DNA of 49,252 nucleotides from Phycisphaeraceae bacterium (lineage in GTDB: Bacteria; Planctomycetota; Phycisphaerae; Phycisphaerales; Phycisphaeraceae): assembly GCA_029260655.1 (NCBI GenBank), contig JAJDCU010000009.1, forward strand, positions 1 through 49,252, written 5' to 3'. The notes below the pieces were generated by a model. The model saw only the letters and a list, made by a program, of their open reading frames with translations, had not been told where the DNA came from and did no database searches. Numbering within the stretch: position 1 is the stretch's first letter; every line of letters begins with the position of its first letter. Shown here one piece after another: positions 1 through 8,937 of this stretch. The position numbers and the translations under genes are program-made.

Positions 1-1159
1 ACCGGGGGCTGGTGTACCACTTGATCCGGCCGTCGGGGTCGCGGTCCAGCTCGCCGTCGGGCACGAAGTCGCTCGGGAGCGTCGGGAGGAACATCGTCCC
101 GTTGACCACGTCCCCGGCCCATTCGACGATGAAGTCGCTGACACCGCCCATCAAGTAGCTGTGCGACGGGGCCATGTCCTCGGCGGTCAAGTCCGCCGAC
201 CCCGGTTTGGTCCCGGTCAGCAGCGGCTGGATCACGTACAGCATCGCCGCGACCTGCCCCTGATACGCCATCGAGTTCGGGAGGCCGCCCAGCAAGCCCG
301 TGGCGGGGTCGGTAATTTGTTCCAGCTTCAGAATGCTGACATCGGCAAAGCCCTGCCACAACCGCTTGCCTATCGGGCCGTCCACAATCGGGTCCATGAC
401 GCTGATGCCATTGGCGTGTGCTCCGATCGGCGGGCGTGGCGGGCTTGAGGATGTGGGGATCGGGTTCCAGCCGGTGAGGAACAGCGCCTGGCGGCCCAGC
501 ACCCAGTCCTGGGCGAGCGCGTTGGGGTTGCCCGCGTTCTGTACGCCCAGGTCGTGCTGGATCGGGTTGAAGTTGACGGTGCGGTCTTCGGGGACTTGTA
601 CCGCGTGCCCGTACCACATGCGGATGTACTCGGCGTTGATCGAGTTGGTCATGTCCCCGGCGAAGCTGGTCACGCTCGACGGCGCCAGCGGCGGCAGCAG
701 CTTCGAGCCCTTGACACCGATGTCGGCCCGCTGGTCGTAGATGAACATCAACTGGTCGCTGCGGATGTTTTTGAACTTCGTGGGGTCGGTATTGTCTTTC
801 AAGGCGTCGGTAAGTGTGAGAGGCACGGCGATCTCGTGCTGGATGATCGCCAGGAACCCGCCGGGGTCGCCGCTAAGGGGTCCACCCCGCCCGGAGGGCC
901 CGACCATCCGGCCCCGCCACTGCCCCGGGGCGTTCAGGTCGCTGATGACCAACTCCGTCTCGGTCGCCAACTGCTCGTCCAGCGTCCGGGCTTTCTGGAG
1001 GATCTCCCCGCCCTGCGTCCCCCGGCCGACGGTCTGGATCACCTCGTTGAAGATCTGGTTGACCACCAGGATCACGAACGACGTGATCGCCAGCGCCACC
1101 ATCATCTCGACGAGGGTGACGCCTGCCTGCCTGCGGGTTGTGTCGGTCCTGTGCTTCAT
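1..1159 (-). CDS. GspJ/PilW-like pseudopilin, 3' end cut by window edge
   Basis: The reading frame is open from an ATG at 1159 to the left edge (about 386 codons seen, no stop). The N-terminus is a short basic leader followed by a prepilin motif G|VTLVEMMVALAITSF, with Glu at +5 and one hydrophobic helix, so PilD-type cleavage is expected after the Gly. The rest is a large soluble domain without cysteine pairs. It starts 2 bp after the stop of the preceding pseudopilin gene and is the fourth pseudopilin in a row, which matches the G-H-I-J order of type II secretion operons; minor pseudopilin J is therefore the best guess. Val instead of Phe at +1 is slightly unusual but seen in minor pseudopilins. 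A gspK-like gene would be expected just outside the window. Family membership is secure; the J assignment rests on gene order. Confidence 0.8.
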   Translation of the reverse strand, partial: MKHRTDTTRRQAGVTLVEMMVALAITSFVILVVNQIFNEVIQTVGRGTQGGEILQKARTLDEQLATETELVISDLNAPGQWRGRMVGPSGRGGPLSGDPGGFLAIIQHEIAVPLTLTDALKDNTDPTKFKNIRSDQLMFIYDQRADIGVKGSKLLPPLAPSSVTSFAGDMTNSINAEYIRMWYGHAVQVPEDRTVNFNPIQHDLGVQNAGNPNALAQDWVLGRQALFLTGWNPIPTSSSPPRPPIGAHANGISVMDPIVDGPIGKRLWQGFADVSILKLEQITDPATGLLGGLPNSMAYQGQVAAMLYVIQPLLTGTKPGSADLTAEDMAPSHSYLMGGVSDFIVEWAGDVVNGTMFLPTLPSDFVPDGELDRDPDGRIKWYTSPR

Positions 1160-1161
1160 GC

Positions 1162-2253
1162 TCAAGGCTCGTGGACGACCAGCTCGATCTTCTCCTCGAT
1201 CCAGACGATCGGGGATCGGGATTCACGTTTCACGTTTCCCCCGCCGTCGATCGCGACGGCGTAATACAGCAAGGTCGGTTTGCCGACCTGGGGCGAGTTG
1301 ACGAGGATCCCCGTGCGGTCGGCGAGGATGACCTTGTGCACCTTCCCGTCGCTGGCCAGCACCGTGTCCCCGGGCTGGATCAGGTCCGGCAAGCCGTCGT
1401 CGTCGGCGTCGTTGTCCAGGAACGATCTATCAATAATCGTGGTGTCGAACTCGATCCGGCTGCCCACAGTCTTACGGGTATCGAGCCGGGCCTCACGGAT
1501 CTGCGGCGGTAGCTCGCTGCCGCTTCGGTGCATCACCATCAGGTACATGAACCACTTGGGGCTGATGGCCAGGTCGGTGACCTGGATCAGGGGGTACCAG
1601 TAGTAGTCACGCCGGTCGGTCCGGTCGATGCCGCTGGGGTAGCTTCGCAGCTCCTGGGTGAACAGGCCGTGGAACGACAGGGGGGCATCAACCGTCAAGT
1701 TCGGGTCTGGGACCGGAACCGGCCGCTGGATCCCCTTGTCGCCTGGGTTGGTGAGTTCCGGCAGGTCGATCATCGGCAAGACGGGGTTGGGGTCGAGCGC
1801 ATTGGCGAGTGCCATGGATTCGGTATTGTTTGCATAGACCTTCAAGGTCCCTTCGCGGTTGGCGAGGACCGCGTCGTGCTTGTAATTGATTTCCGCCCAG
1901 GGGTCGTTCACGCCGGGGGCGCCGTCGGAGGATTGCGCGATGGCCATGAGCGTGCTTTTGGCGCTTTTGCCGATGCGTCGGGCGTCCAGGTCGCGGACGG
2001 TTTCACGCTGGATGGCGATGGCGGTGGGGAAGATCGATGCGACCGCGACCAGCCCGACCGCGAAGATCCCCAGCGCGATCAGCACCTCCATCAGGCTGAA
2101 ACCCATAGCGCCGCCACCGCGCCCCCCACGCCGGGCGCTGAGCGCAGCGAAGCCCCGGGTTTCCGGGGTCTGAGGCGCGGATTGCGAGCGTCGTCGGCCT
2201 GTCGGTCGCTGATCGAGTGCGGCTTGGGTTGTACGGCTTTGAATCGTCATCAT
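1162..2253 (-). CDS. GspI/PilV-like minor pseudopilin
   Basis: This encodes a pseudopilin with cleavage site and helix MG|FSLMEVLIALGIFAVGL. The chosen ATG at 2253 overlaps the stop of the upstream gene in an ATGA junction and gives 363 residues, but places about 50 low-complexity Arg/Gly residues before the cleavage site. An internal ATG at 2106, directly before GFSLMEV, would give a normal two-residue leader and turn 2107-2249 into an intercistronic spacer that contains a palindrome cluster. The start is therefore uncertain and neither choice has a strong Shine-Dalgarno sequence. The mature part (about 310 residues) is larger than a typical GspI. It lies third in the pseudopilin series and was probably co-transcribed with its neighbours. 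Confidence 0.8.
   Translation of the reverse strand: MMTIQSRTTQAALDQRPTGRRRSQSAPQTPETRGFAALSARRGGRGGGAMGFSLMEVLIALGIFAVGLVAVASIFPTAIAIQRETVRDLDARRIGKSAKSTLMAIAQSSDGAPGVNDPWAEINYKHDAVLANREGTLKVYANNTESMALANALDPNPVLPMIDLPELTNPGDKGIQRPVPVPDPNLTVDAPLSFHGLFTQELRSYPSGIDRTDRRDYYWYPLIQVTDLAISPKWFMYLMVMHRSGSELPPQIREARLDTRKTVGSRIEFDTTIIDRSFLDNDADDDGLPDLIQPGDTVLASDGKVHKVILADRTGILVNSPQVGKPTLLYYAVAIDGGGNVKRESRSPIVWIEEKIELVVHEP
2135..2168. repeat. Palindrome cluster in the pseudopilin leader
   Basis: An 11-nt palindrome GCGCT-G-AGCGC (2135-2145) is followed 7 bp later by a perfect hairpin CCCCGG-GTTT-CCGGGG (2153-2168). Both lie between the two possible starts of the GspI-like gene. They could be a REP-like intercistronic element or a hairpin affecting translation of the downstream pilin. 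Confidence 0.5.
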
Positions 2254-3245
2254 TCGTCTCGCGTGCGGATCATCGTCCCGGTCTGTTTGCTGAAAAGGAC
2301 CATCTCTCCGTTTTCCTTCATCCACTGCCACCGGACGTTGTTATCCGTGGCGCTGGTCTTGGCCCAGGGCTCGATGGCCCGATCCTCGACGGCCTGGTCA
2401 AAGTCCGCGCGGGAGTAGACGTAGACCCCGATCACGGCTTCGAGCTTCTCGAACGGGAGGATGTATCTCTCGCGCTGATTGTGCCAGTTGTTGTTGTTAT
2501 AGGAGTAGGTGTTTGGGTTGTAGTCGTCGGGGTTGTAGTTGCTGATCCGACGCCGGTCTGCCCGTTGGCCGTTGACGGCGTATTGGCCGTCGTAGTTCCC
2601 GTCGTAATAGACGAACTCGTAGTCGTTGGGCCGGTTGCCCCGAATCAGGTTCTTCCCGGTGGTGATCATGTAACCGTTCTGGTTGAACCAGATGGCGAAC
2701 GGCGGGGGCAGCAGCTCCGGCGGGTCGGTGGGGTTGTTAACGCGGTGGCGGGAGATCCCGGCGACGGCGGTGTCTGCCGGGAGCAGGACGTAGTCGATGT
2801 CTATGTCGTTAAAGCCGTTGAGTTCTTTCTCCGGCTGCCCGGGGAACTGCGGCTCTTTCCATCCCGGGCCGCGTCGCTCCAGGTACCGTGAGTCGCCGTC
2901 TGAGTAAGGGAAGGTCGCGTCGGAGTAGTTGCGCGTCAGGCGCAGTTCACCGGCGGGGGTGAAGACGACGGCCGCGCCGCTGTAGGTGCCCGGCTCGTTG
3001 CCTTCGGTGTTGGCTAAGTCCAGGTCCCCGTTGCGGAAGTCTGTGCTGACCGTGGCGTACCGCAAGGCCACAGAAACCGCGACCGCGACGGTGTTCCGGC
3101 CCGTGCTGGCGCTGGAGTCGCGCTTCATCGCGCCGATCATCGGGAAGGACAGCGCCAGGACGACCGCGGTGATGGCGACGACCACCAGCAGCTCGATCAG
3201 TGTGAATCCTTCCCCGGGCGGGTTGTCGTATGTGGGCCGGTTCAT
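2250..3245 (-). CDS. GspH-like pseudopilin
   Basis: This is a 331-residue protein with a 13-residue leader, a prepilin cleavage site G|FTLIELLVVVAITAVVLALSF and Glu at +5. The C-terminal region is long, polar and rich in Asn/Tyr (around residues 240-270), well beyond the roughly 170 residues of classical GspH, as is common for planctomycete pseudopilins. It lies 8 bp downstream of the GspG-like gene and overlaps the next pseudopilin by ATGA, so all are probably one transcript. No good Shine-Dalgarno precedes the ATG, which may be translated by coupling. The H assignment follows from position after G. A type IV minor pilin role is the alternative. Confidence 0.82.
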   Translation of the reverse strand: MNRPTYDNPPGEGFTLIELLVVVAITAVVLALSFPMIGAMKRDSSASTGRNTVAVAVSVALRYATVSTDFRNGDLDLANTEGNEPGTYSGAAVVFTPAGELRLTRNYSDATFPYSDGDSRYLERRGPGWKEPQFPGQPEKELNGFNDIDIDYVLLPADTAVAGISRHRVNNPTDPPELLPPPFAIWFNQNGYMITTGKNLIRGNRPNDYEFVYYDGNYDGQYAVNGQRADRRRISNYNPDDYNPNTYSYNNNNWHNQRERYILPFEKLEAVIGVYVYSRADFDQAVEDRAIEPWAKTSATDNNVRWQWMKENGEMVLFSKQTGTMIRTRDE

Positions 3246-3253
3246 CGTGGTTG

Positions 3254-4018
3254 TTAGTCCCCCCTCTGTGCGGCGGCTCGGCCCAGGTCGAAGCTGTAGA
3301 GGTTGTCCTGCGAGAACTTGTACTCGTCTGTCCTCCTGTAGGCGGTGAAGGCGGCTTCGGAGGTGAACTCACCGCTGGTCCTGGGCCGGCCCCACATCTG
3401 GTCCTTGCCCGCCGAGGCGAAGAACGGCGAGTCATGCACGGGCAGGAAGTCGTCGTCGGGGTCGTTTGTGTGGCTCACACTAGAGGCGTAGGCGACGGGG
3501 TTGCCCCAGGGGTCGACGATATCGAGGAACCCGTCGTCGTCGGCGTCCCCGAACGCCTTGCCCAGTGAGGGCAGGGCCTCGCGGATGACCGGGACCTGGT
3601 TGGCGGCCCAGATGAATCGCTCGATATACAGGTTGGCCCTAGTCATGTACTGGTCGTTGGTGTCGCCGTTGGCGTAGGTGTAGTTGCCGTTGTCTTCGCC
3701 GGCGACGTCTTCGCCGCGGATCAGGCCTTTATCTCCCTCCCGTCCGGGGATGTTCATCCGCAGCTTGCCGTTCCAGACGAAGAACGTGCTGTTGATGTGC
3801 TCGATCGGCTTGGTGGTCAGGTTCTCGTACTGCCCGGCGTTGCCGATCAGCCCGGTGAGGGTGGTATGGGCCTGGCTCTCCTTGGCGTTTTGCTGGATGA
3901 CCTGCGCGCCGCCGATGATGATCCCCGTGACCAGCGAGATGATGACGATCACCACCAGGATCTCGATCAGGGTGAAGCCCGCGGCGTGGGGGTCGGTTTT
4001 CAGTTTCGTGCGTGTCAT
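3254..4018 (-). CDS. gspG: GspG-like major pseudopilin
   Basis: The N-terminus has a 14-residue leader and cleavage motif G|FTLIEILVVIVIISLVTG. The C-terminal third has an acidic DADDDG segment followed by DPWGNPVAY and a later SAGKD motif, which is the arrangement of the GspG family (LxDPWGxPYxY ... SxGxDG). At 254 residues it is about 100 longer than classical GspG, with an insertion in the middle. GspG forms the pseudopilus shaft in the periplasm after processing by prepilin peptidase. It follows gspF by 74 bp. No strong ribosome-binding site is visible before the ATG. Confidence 0.87.
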   Translation of the reverse strand: MTRTKLKTDPHAAGFTLIEILVVIVIISLVTGIIIGGAQVIQQNAKESQAHTTLTGLIGNAGQYENLTTKPIEHINSTFFVWNGKLRMNIPGREGDKGLIRGEDVAGEDNGNYTYANGDTNDQYMTRANLYIERFIWAANQVPVIREALPSLGKAFGDADDDGFLDIVDPWGNPVAYASSVSHTNDPDDDFLPVHDSPFFASAGKDQMWGRPRTSGEFTSEAAFTAYRRTDEYKFSQDNLYSFDLGRAAAQRGD

Positions 4019-4092
4019 CGCATGTATCCGGTTGATTGAAAACGGCGCCCCCCGGCGGGTGTTCCCGGCCGGGGGGGCACCGCGGGAGGGAG

Positions 4093-5367
4093 CTACATCA
4101 CCGCCTGCATCAGCTTGACCAGGGGCAGGAACAACGCCACCACGATGAACCCGACGATCCCGCCGAGCACGACGATCATGATCGGCTCGAGTAGGGACAC
4201 CAGGCTCCCGACCGCGACGTCGACCTCTTCGTCGAAGTTGTCCGCGATCTTCAAGAGCATCTTGTCCAGGTCGCCGGTCTCCTCACCGACGTCGATCATG
4301 TTCACGACGATCGTGTCGGTGACCTTGGCCTGACGCAGCGGCTCGGCGAAACTCTCACCCTGGCGCACCGAGTCGTGGACCTTCCTCAGGGCGGTCTCAT
4401 AGACGTGGTTGCCGGTGGTTTCGCCGGTGATGGTGATCGCGTCGAGGATCGGCACGCCGGCGGTGATCAGCGTGCCCAGCGTCCGGGTGAACTTGGCGAT
4501 GGTGGCCTTGGCGGCGAGGCTGCCGACGACCGGCAGTTTCAGCAGGGTCCAGTCGGTGGCGGCCTTGCCGGCGTGGCTCTTGCGGATCAGCTTGAATAGC
4601 ATGAAGATCGCGATCGGGCTTAAGAGCACCCAGAGAATGCCCGGGAGCTGCCCATCGTATTGCCGGCCTCCCAGGAACTTGCTGAACCCGATCAGGAACA
4701 GCGTTAGCGGGGGCATGTCCGTATCGAAGTCGTCGAAGATCTCCTCGAACTTGGGCACGATGAAGTACATGATGCCCAGGACGATGACGGCGGCGACGGT
4801 GATTACGACCGCGGGGTAGATCAACGCGCCGATGATCCGGCGTTTGAGCTTGGCGGCTTTTTCCATGAACTCGGCCAGCCGCTGGAGGATCAGGTCCAGC
4901 ACGCCGCCGACCTCGCCCGCGGCGATCATCTTGGTGTACAGCTTGTTAAAGGCCTTGGGATACTTGCCCATCGCGTCGGAGAGGGTGGCCCCCGAGGCGA
5001 CGTCTTCGTGGACGCTGTCAAGGGTGTCCTTGAGCAGGCCGGGCTTTTGCTGTTGTTCGAGGATCTGAAGCGACCGGAGGATCGGCAGGCCGGCGTCCTG
5101 GAGGGTTGAGAGCTGGCGGGTAAAGGTCGTCAGGGCTTTGACACTGACCCCGCCGATGTTGATCGAGATGCCGCCGCCCTTTTTCTTGCCGGCCTTGGCG
5201 CGGCCGCCGCCGCCCTTGGACTTCTTGACCTTCTGTTCACGCACGGAGGTCGGGAAGTAGCCTTGACTGCGGATACGCGCGATCGCCTCGTCGCTGGTCG
5301 CGGCGGTGATCGTACCCTTCTGCGGCTTGCCGCCATCGTCAAGAGCTTCGTATTGAAAAGTCGGCAT
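4093..5367 (-). CDS. gspF: Type II secretion / type IV pilus inner-membrane platform protein GspF/PilC
   Basis: The 424-residue protein starts with the family signature MPTFQYEALDDGGKPQKGTI and has two T2SSF repeats (about residues 90-215 and 290-415). Hydrophobic segments lie near 185-210, 240-262 and 395-420. A Lys/Gly-rich linker (KKSKGGGG...KAGKKKGGG) sits around residues 48-70 and is longer than in most relatives. GspF/PilC is the polytopic platform that couples the cytoplasmic ATPase to pseudopilin assembly. The ATG at 5367 has an ideal AAGGAG seven bases upstream. It lies between the ATPase and the major pseudopilin, the normal E-F-G order. Confidence 0.93.
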   Translation of the reverse strand: MPTFQYEALDDGGKPQKGTITAATSDEAIARIRSQGYFPTSVREQKVKKSKGGGGRAKAGKKKGGGISINIGGVSVKALTTFTRQLSTLQDAGLPILRSLQILEQQQKPGLLKDTLDSVHEDVASGATLSDAMGKYPKAFNKLYTKMIAAGEVGGVLDLILQRLAEFMEKAAKLKRRIIGALIYPAVVITVAAVIVLGIMYFIVPKFEEIFDDFDTDMPPLTLFLIGFSKFLGGRQYDGQLPGILWVLLSPIAIFMLFKLIRKSHAGKAATDWTLLKLPVVGSLAAKATIAKFTRTLGTLITAGVPILDAITITGETTGNHVYETALRKVHDSVRQGESFAEPLRQAKVTDTIVVNMIDVGEETGDLDKMLLKIADNFDEEVDVAVGSLVSLLEPIMIVVLGGIVGFIVVALFLPLVKLMQAVM

Positions 5368-5456
5368 GGCAAACTCCTTTACTCACGACCGCCGGATGGT
5401 TCACGTGCCGGGCACTCGGCCAGACGACCGGCCGGGGCCCGAAACAACACGGCAGA

Positions 5457-7211
5457 TCATTCCTCGACCAGTGTCCCCCGAACCACCTCTTCGATCGTTG
5501 TCATCCCGTCGTACAACGCCAATAGCCCCGATTGACGCAGTGTCCGCATGCCGCGCTTTTTCGCCTCGGAACGCAGCACCTGCGTCGACGCGCTCTGCAT
5601 GATCATCTCACGCATCTCGTCGTCCAGGACCATGATCTCGAACAAACCCAAACGGCCCTTGTAGCCGCTGTGGTTGCAGTAGTCGCAGCCCCTGCCGCGG
5701 TAGAGCTGACGTCCGTCCAGGTCCTCGGGCATCAACTGAAGCTGCATCAACTCTTCTTCGCTTGGGGCGTACGGCTCTTTGCAGCGTGAGCAGATCATCC
5801 GCACCAGCCGCTGGGCCGCGATGCCTTCCATGGTCGCGGTCAGCAGGAACGGCTCTAGGCCTAAGTCCAGCAGACGCGCGATCGAGCTGGGGGCGTCGTT
5901 GGTGTGCAAGGTCGAAAACACCAGGTGACCGGTCAGCGAGGCCTGCACGGCGATCTGGGCCGTCTCCAGGTCGCGCGTCTCGCCGACCAGGATGATGTCC
6001 GGGTCTTGACGCAGGAAGCTGCGCAGTGCCGCGGCGAAGGTCAGCCCGACCTCGGGCCGCACCTGTACCTGCACCAGCCCGTCGATGTCGTATTCGACCG
6101 GGTCCTCGACCGTGAGGATCTTCTCGGTTGTCTCATTCAACTCGTTCAATGCGGCGTAGAGCGTCGTTGTTTTGCCCGAGCCGGTCGGTCCGGTGACGAC
6201 GACGATTCCGTTGGGCTTGTGGATCAGTTGGCGGAACGTCTCCAGGTCGTCCGGGCGCATCCCGATACGGTCCAGGTCCAGCTGGACGTTGCCACGGTCG
6301 AGGATACGCATGACCACCGACTCGCCGAACATCGTCGGCAGCACCGCGACACGCAGGTCCACCGGGTTGTTATTTACGACCAGCTCGATACGCCCGTCCT
6401 GGGGCATCCGACGTTCGGCGATATCCAGATTCGACATGACCTTGATACGGCTGACGATCGGCATCGCCAGGTGCTTGGGCGGGGGGATCATTTCGTACAG
6501 CACCCCGTCGATGCGGTACCGCATCTTGAACTCGTCGTCGAACGGCTCGAAGTGGACATCCGACGCCTTGTCCTTGATCGCCTGGAGCAGCACCAGGTTC
6601 AACAGACGCTTGACCCGGTTGTCGTCCGCCGCCTCGATCTGATCTTGCAGATCGATCGACTCGCCGCGGTCGGCCAGTTCCTCCAGGTCGTGGTCCTCTG
6701 CTAACTCGGCGACCAGCGAAGTCAAAGACTCCTCGTCGTCGCCGTAATACGTCTGGATCAGCTTGTCCAACTGGTCGGCGGGGGCGACGACCGCCCGGAC
6801 CTTAAACCCCATCAGCAGGGTCAGGTCGTCCATCGCACGGAAGTTGTCCGCCGTCTTCATCGCCACCGTCAGGGTGTTGGTCTCCCGGTCGTGACTCAGC
6901 GGCAGGATCTGGTACGCGATTGCCATCTCAGAGGGGATCTCATGGATCACATCCTCGGACAGGTCAAAGTCCTCCAGGTTGACCGTTTCCATCCCCGCCT
7001 GTGCCGCCAGCGCCAGGTTGACATCGTCGTGAGTGACATACCCAAGCTCGACCAGGAGTTGGCCAAGCGGCGCCCGCTTCTGCTCCTGCAGGGCCAGGGC
7101 CTCGCTGATCTGATCGCGGGTGGCCTTGCCCATCTTGGTGAGGATCCGCCCGATCCGCCGACCCTTTAGGTCGCTCAATGCCGGTGCGGCGCTTTTTGCT
7201 GGCTCAGCCAT
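5457..7211 (-). CDS. gspE: GspE/PilB-type assembly ATPase (copy 1, next to gspF-G-H-I-J)
   Basis: This 584-residue secretion ATPase has an N-terminal MshEN-like domain (about 15-160), then the N2 and RecA-like domains. Visible motifs are Walker A GPTGSGKTTT (near 341), the Asp box around EDPVEYDIDG, Walker B DPDIILVGE with the following TRD, and the His box GHLVFSTLHTNDA. A tetracysteine zinc site CSRC...CDYC near 490-535 marks extension-type PilB/GspE enzymes. It hydrolyses ATP in the cytoplasm to drive pseudopilus growth. It is the first gene after a 464-bp gap with its own candidate promoter, and sits directly upstream of gspF, so I assign it to the GHIJ pseudopilus. Confidence 0.92.
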   Translation of the reverse strand: MAEPAKSAAPALSDLKGRRIGRILTKMGKATRDQISEALALQEQKRAPLGQLLVELGYVTHDDVNLALAAQAGMETVNLEDFDLSEDVIHEIPSEMAIAYQILPLSHDRETNTLTVAMKTADNFRAMDDLTLLMGFKVRAVVAPADQLDKLIQTYYGDDEESLTSLVAELAEDHDLEELADRGESIDLQDQIEAADDNRVKRLLNLVLLQAIKDKASDVHFEPFDDEFKMRYRIDGVLYEMIPPPKHLAMPIVSRIKVMSNLDIAERRMPQDGRIELVVNNNPVDLRVAVLPTMFGESVVMRILDRGNVQLDLDRIGMRPDDLETFRQLIHKPNGIVVVTGPTGSGKTTTLYAALNELNETTEKILTVEDPVEYDIDGLVQVQVRPEVGLTFAAALRSFLRQDPDIILVGETRDLETAQIAVQASLTGHLVFSTLHTNDAPSSIARLLDLGLEPFLLTATMEGIAAQRLVRMICSRCKEPYAPSEEELMQLQLMPEDLDGRQLYRGRGCDYCNHSGYKGRLGLFEIMVLDDEMREMIMQSASTQVLRSEAKKRGMRTLRQSGLLALYDGMTTIEEVVRGTLVEE

Positions 7212-7675
7212 GGGTTGATGTCCTGTCCTGCCATAGGCCCTGATGAATCAAAGTGCTGCGAAGCATGCGGCCACGGGTTAGCCGAGCCGTCCTCGGCCCG
7301 TCACCCACGGAGGGACGGGCGGGTACACGTTGACCTGATGGCCCAGCTGTTCGCCTCATGTCGTTTCGTTATCCAAACTGTCAGTTTCCAGAGTGTCTCG
7401 CTTGCGGAGTCAAAGGCTACTCGACTCTCAGACACCAAGTGCCAACCCAATCGCCACTGCGGGAGCCCACTTTGCATGGGCAGGACGTCAGGTTACGTTC
7501 CCCCTTCAACATTTACTATATCGACCCGAAACGGCGATTCAAGCATGAAACACGTTAAAATAGAAAAAGACACCTGGATTTCGGCGTCACAAGAGCCCAT
7601 GCATCTCAAGAGCTAGAATCGCTGGGCGAGGCCTGTAAAGTCATCTGTGTCAAGGGGCTAGAGTGAAAACTCGGC
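7212..7675 (-). other. Intergenic region with long structured leader before the copy-1 ATPase gene
   Basis: No convincing gene lies here, although a frame is open on the plus strand. If transcription starts from the candidate promoter at 7515-7542, the leader of the ATPase gene is close to 300 nt. It could fold into a hairpin with paired arms GTGTCT/AGACAC (7393-7398 with 7430-7435) enclosing GAGTC/GACTC (7407-7411 with 7423-7427), and a perfect GCCGAG-CCGTC-CTCGGC hairpin (7281-7297) overlapped by one base with a CCCGTC/GACGGG pairing (7297-7302 with 7314-7319). I could not match it to a known riboswitch consensus. Confidence 0.4.
7515..7542 (-). promoter_or_regulatory. Candidate sigma70-type promoter for the gspE operon
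   Basis: On the minus strand TTGAAT (7542-7537), a 16-bp spacer and TATAGT (7520-7515) form a good -35/-10 pair in a locally AT-rich stretch. The same TTGAAT-16 arrangement occurs before the metalloprotease gene. The start of transcription would be near 7508. Confidence 0.45.
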
Positions 7676-8845
7676 CTAGGCCCCGCTGGTATCGACATCA
7701 TCTTCGTCTAGCTCGGTCCGGCCGATGCTATGGCCCGCTCGCTTGATCTTATCGATGATTGTCGGCTGGTAACGACACTTGTCGATCATGTCCTCGATGC
7801 TGATCCAGCCCTTCTCGTAGAGATCCCAGAGGTGGTCGTCCAGGAGCTGCATGCCGAACTTTTTACCGGTCTGGATCGCCGAGTCGATCCGGAAGGTCTT
7901 GTTCTCACGGATCAGGTTGGAGATGGCGGGGGTGACGACCAGGAACTCGTAGGCGGCGACCATGCCCTTCTTGTCGATCCGCTTGAGTAGCTGCTGACTG
8001 AGGACGGCCATGAGCGAGGTCGCCAACTGGACGCGGACCTGGGCCTGCTGGTTGGTGGGGAAGGCGTCGATGACGCGGTTGATCGTGCCGCCGGCGGAGT
8101 TGGTGTGGAGGGTGCCGAACACCAGGTGCCCGGTCTCGGCGGCGCGGATAGCGGCCTCGATGGTCTCCAGGTCACGCAGTTCGCCGACCAGGATCACGTC
8201 CGGGTCCATACGCAGGGCGCGGCGCAGGGCCTCGGAGAAGCTGGGGCAGTCGTTGCCAACCTCGCGCTGGTTGATGATGCTCTTGTTGTGGGTCTGGTAA
8301 TACTCGATCGGGTCCTCGACGGTGATGATGTGTCTGTCGAGGGTGAGATTAATGTCGTTGATCATCGCGGCGAGGGTGGTCGTTTTACCCGAGCCGGTGG
8401 GCCCGGTGACCAGGAACAGCCCCTGGGGCCGGCGGATCAGGTCTTTGACGATTTTCGGCAGCCCGATGACGTCCAGCGGCAACAGCTCGTTAGGGATCTG
8501 CCGCAGCACCAGGGCGACGTTGCCTTTCTGTTTGAAAACCGAAACACGGAACCGGGCGGCGTCGCCGTAGGCGAAACCGAAGTCCGCGCCGCCTTCTTCC
8601 TGAAGCTCGTTCTGGCCCCTTTCGGGTGTGATCGACTTCATCAGCGCGACCGTGTCGCCGGGCTCAAGCACCTTGGTATTCAGCTCGACCAGCCGGCCTC
8701 GGATGCGCAGCGTGGGCTTCTTGCCGACCGTCAGGTGCAGGTCGCTGGCGTCCTGCTTGACGACGGTGTCCAGCAGCCGGTCGATGTGGATCGTGGAAGG
8801 CGGTCGTTTGCCGCTTGTTTCGCTGGTCGCGCTTGAGGGACTCAA
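7676..8845 (-). CDS. pilT: PilT twitching-motility retraction ATPase
   Basis: The 389-residue protein has the PilT layout: N-terminal PAS-like domain with SDLHLTVGKKPTLRIRGRL (about 34-54), Walker A GPTGSGKTTT (near 146), Walker B DPDVILVGELRD, the AIRAAETGHLVFGTLHTNSA retraction-ATPase signature and the His box. No zinc tetracysteine is present, as expected for PilT. It powers depolymerisation of type IV pili. The start is a TTG with AGGAG nine bases upstream; no ATG fits. It follows the pilB-like gene by 92 bp and was probably co-transcribed with it. Its presence argues that true retractile pili, not only secretion, are encoded. Confidence 0.95.
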   Translation of the reverse strand: MSPSSATSETSGKRPPSTIHIDRLLDTVVKQDASDLHLTVGKKPTLRIRGRLVELNTKVLEPGDTVALMKSITPERGQNELQEEGGADFGFAYGDAARFRVSVFKQKGNVALVLRQIPNELLPLDVIGLPKIVKDLIRRPQGLFLVTGPTGSGKTTTLAAMINDINLTLDRHIITVEDPIEYYQTHNKSIINQREVGNDCPSFSEALRRALRMDPDVILVGELRDLETIEAAIRAAETGHLVFGTLHTNSAGGTINRVIDAFPTNQQAQVRVQLATSLMAVLSQQLLKRIDKKGMVAAYEFLVVTPAISNLIRENKTFRIDSAIQTGKKFGMQLLDDHLWDLYEKGWISIEDMIDKCRYQPTIIDKIKRAGHSIGRTELDEDDVDTSGA

Positions 8846-8937
8846 AAGTGTCTTCTCCTAAGTAATGCCGGCCGGTCCTGCCCGGCCCCGCCTGTGTCTG
8901 TGCCTTCGCCGACCGCCGCGGCCCGCCGATGTGGGTT

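Noticed and set aside
7212-7508. Cyclic-di-GMP riboswitch before gspE
   Set aside because: The conserved GEMM sequence blocks could not be found on the minus strand; only general stem structure is seen.
7215-7616. 133-codon plus-strand frame in the pilT-gspE gap
   Set aside because: No start signal or homology; the region is better explained as a promoter and leader on the other strand.
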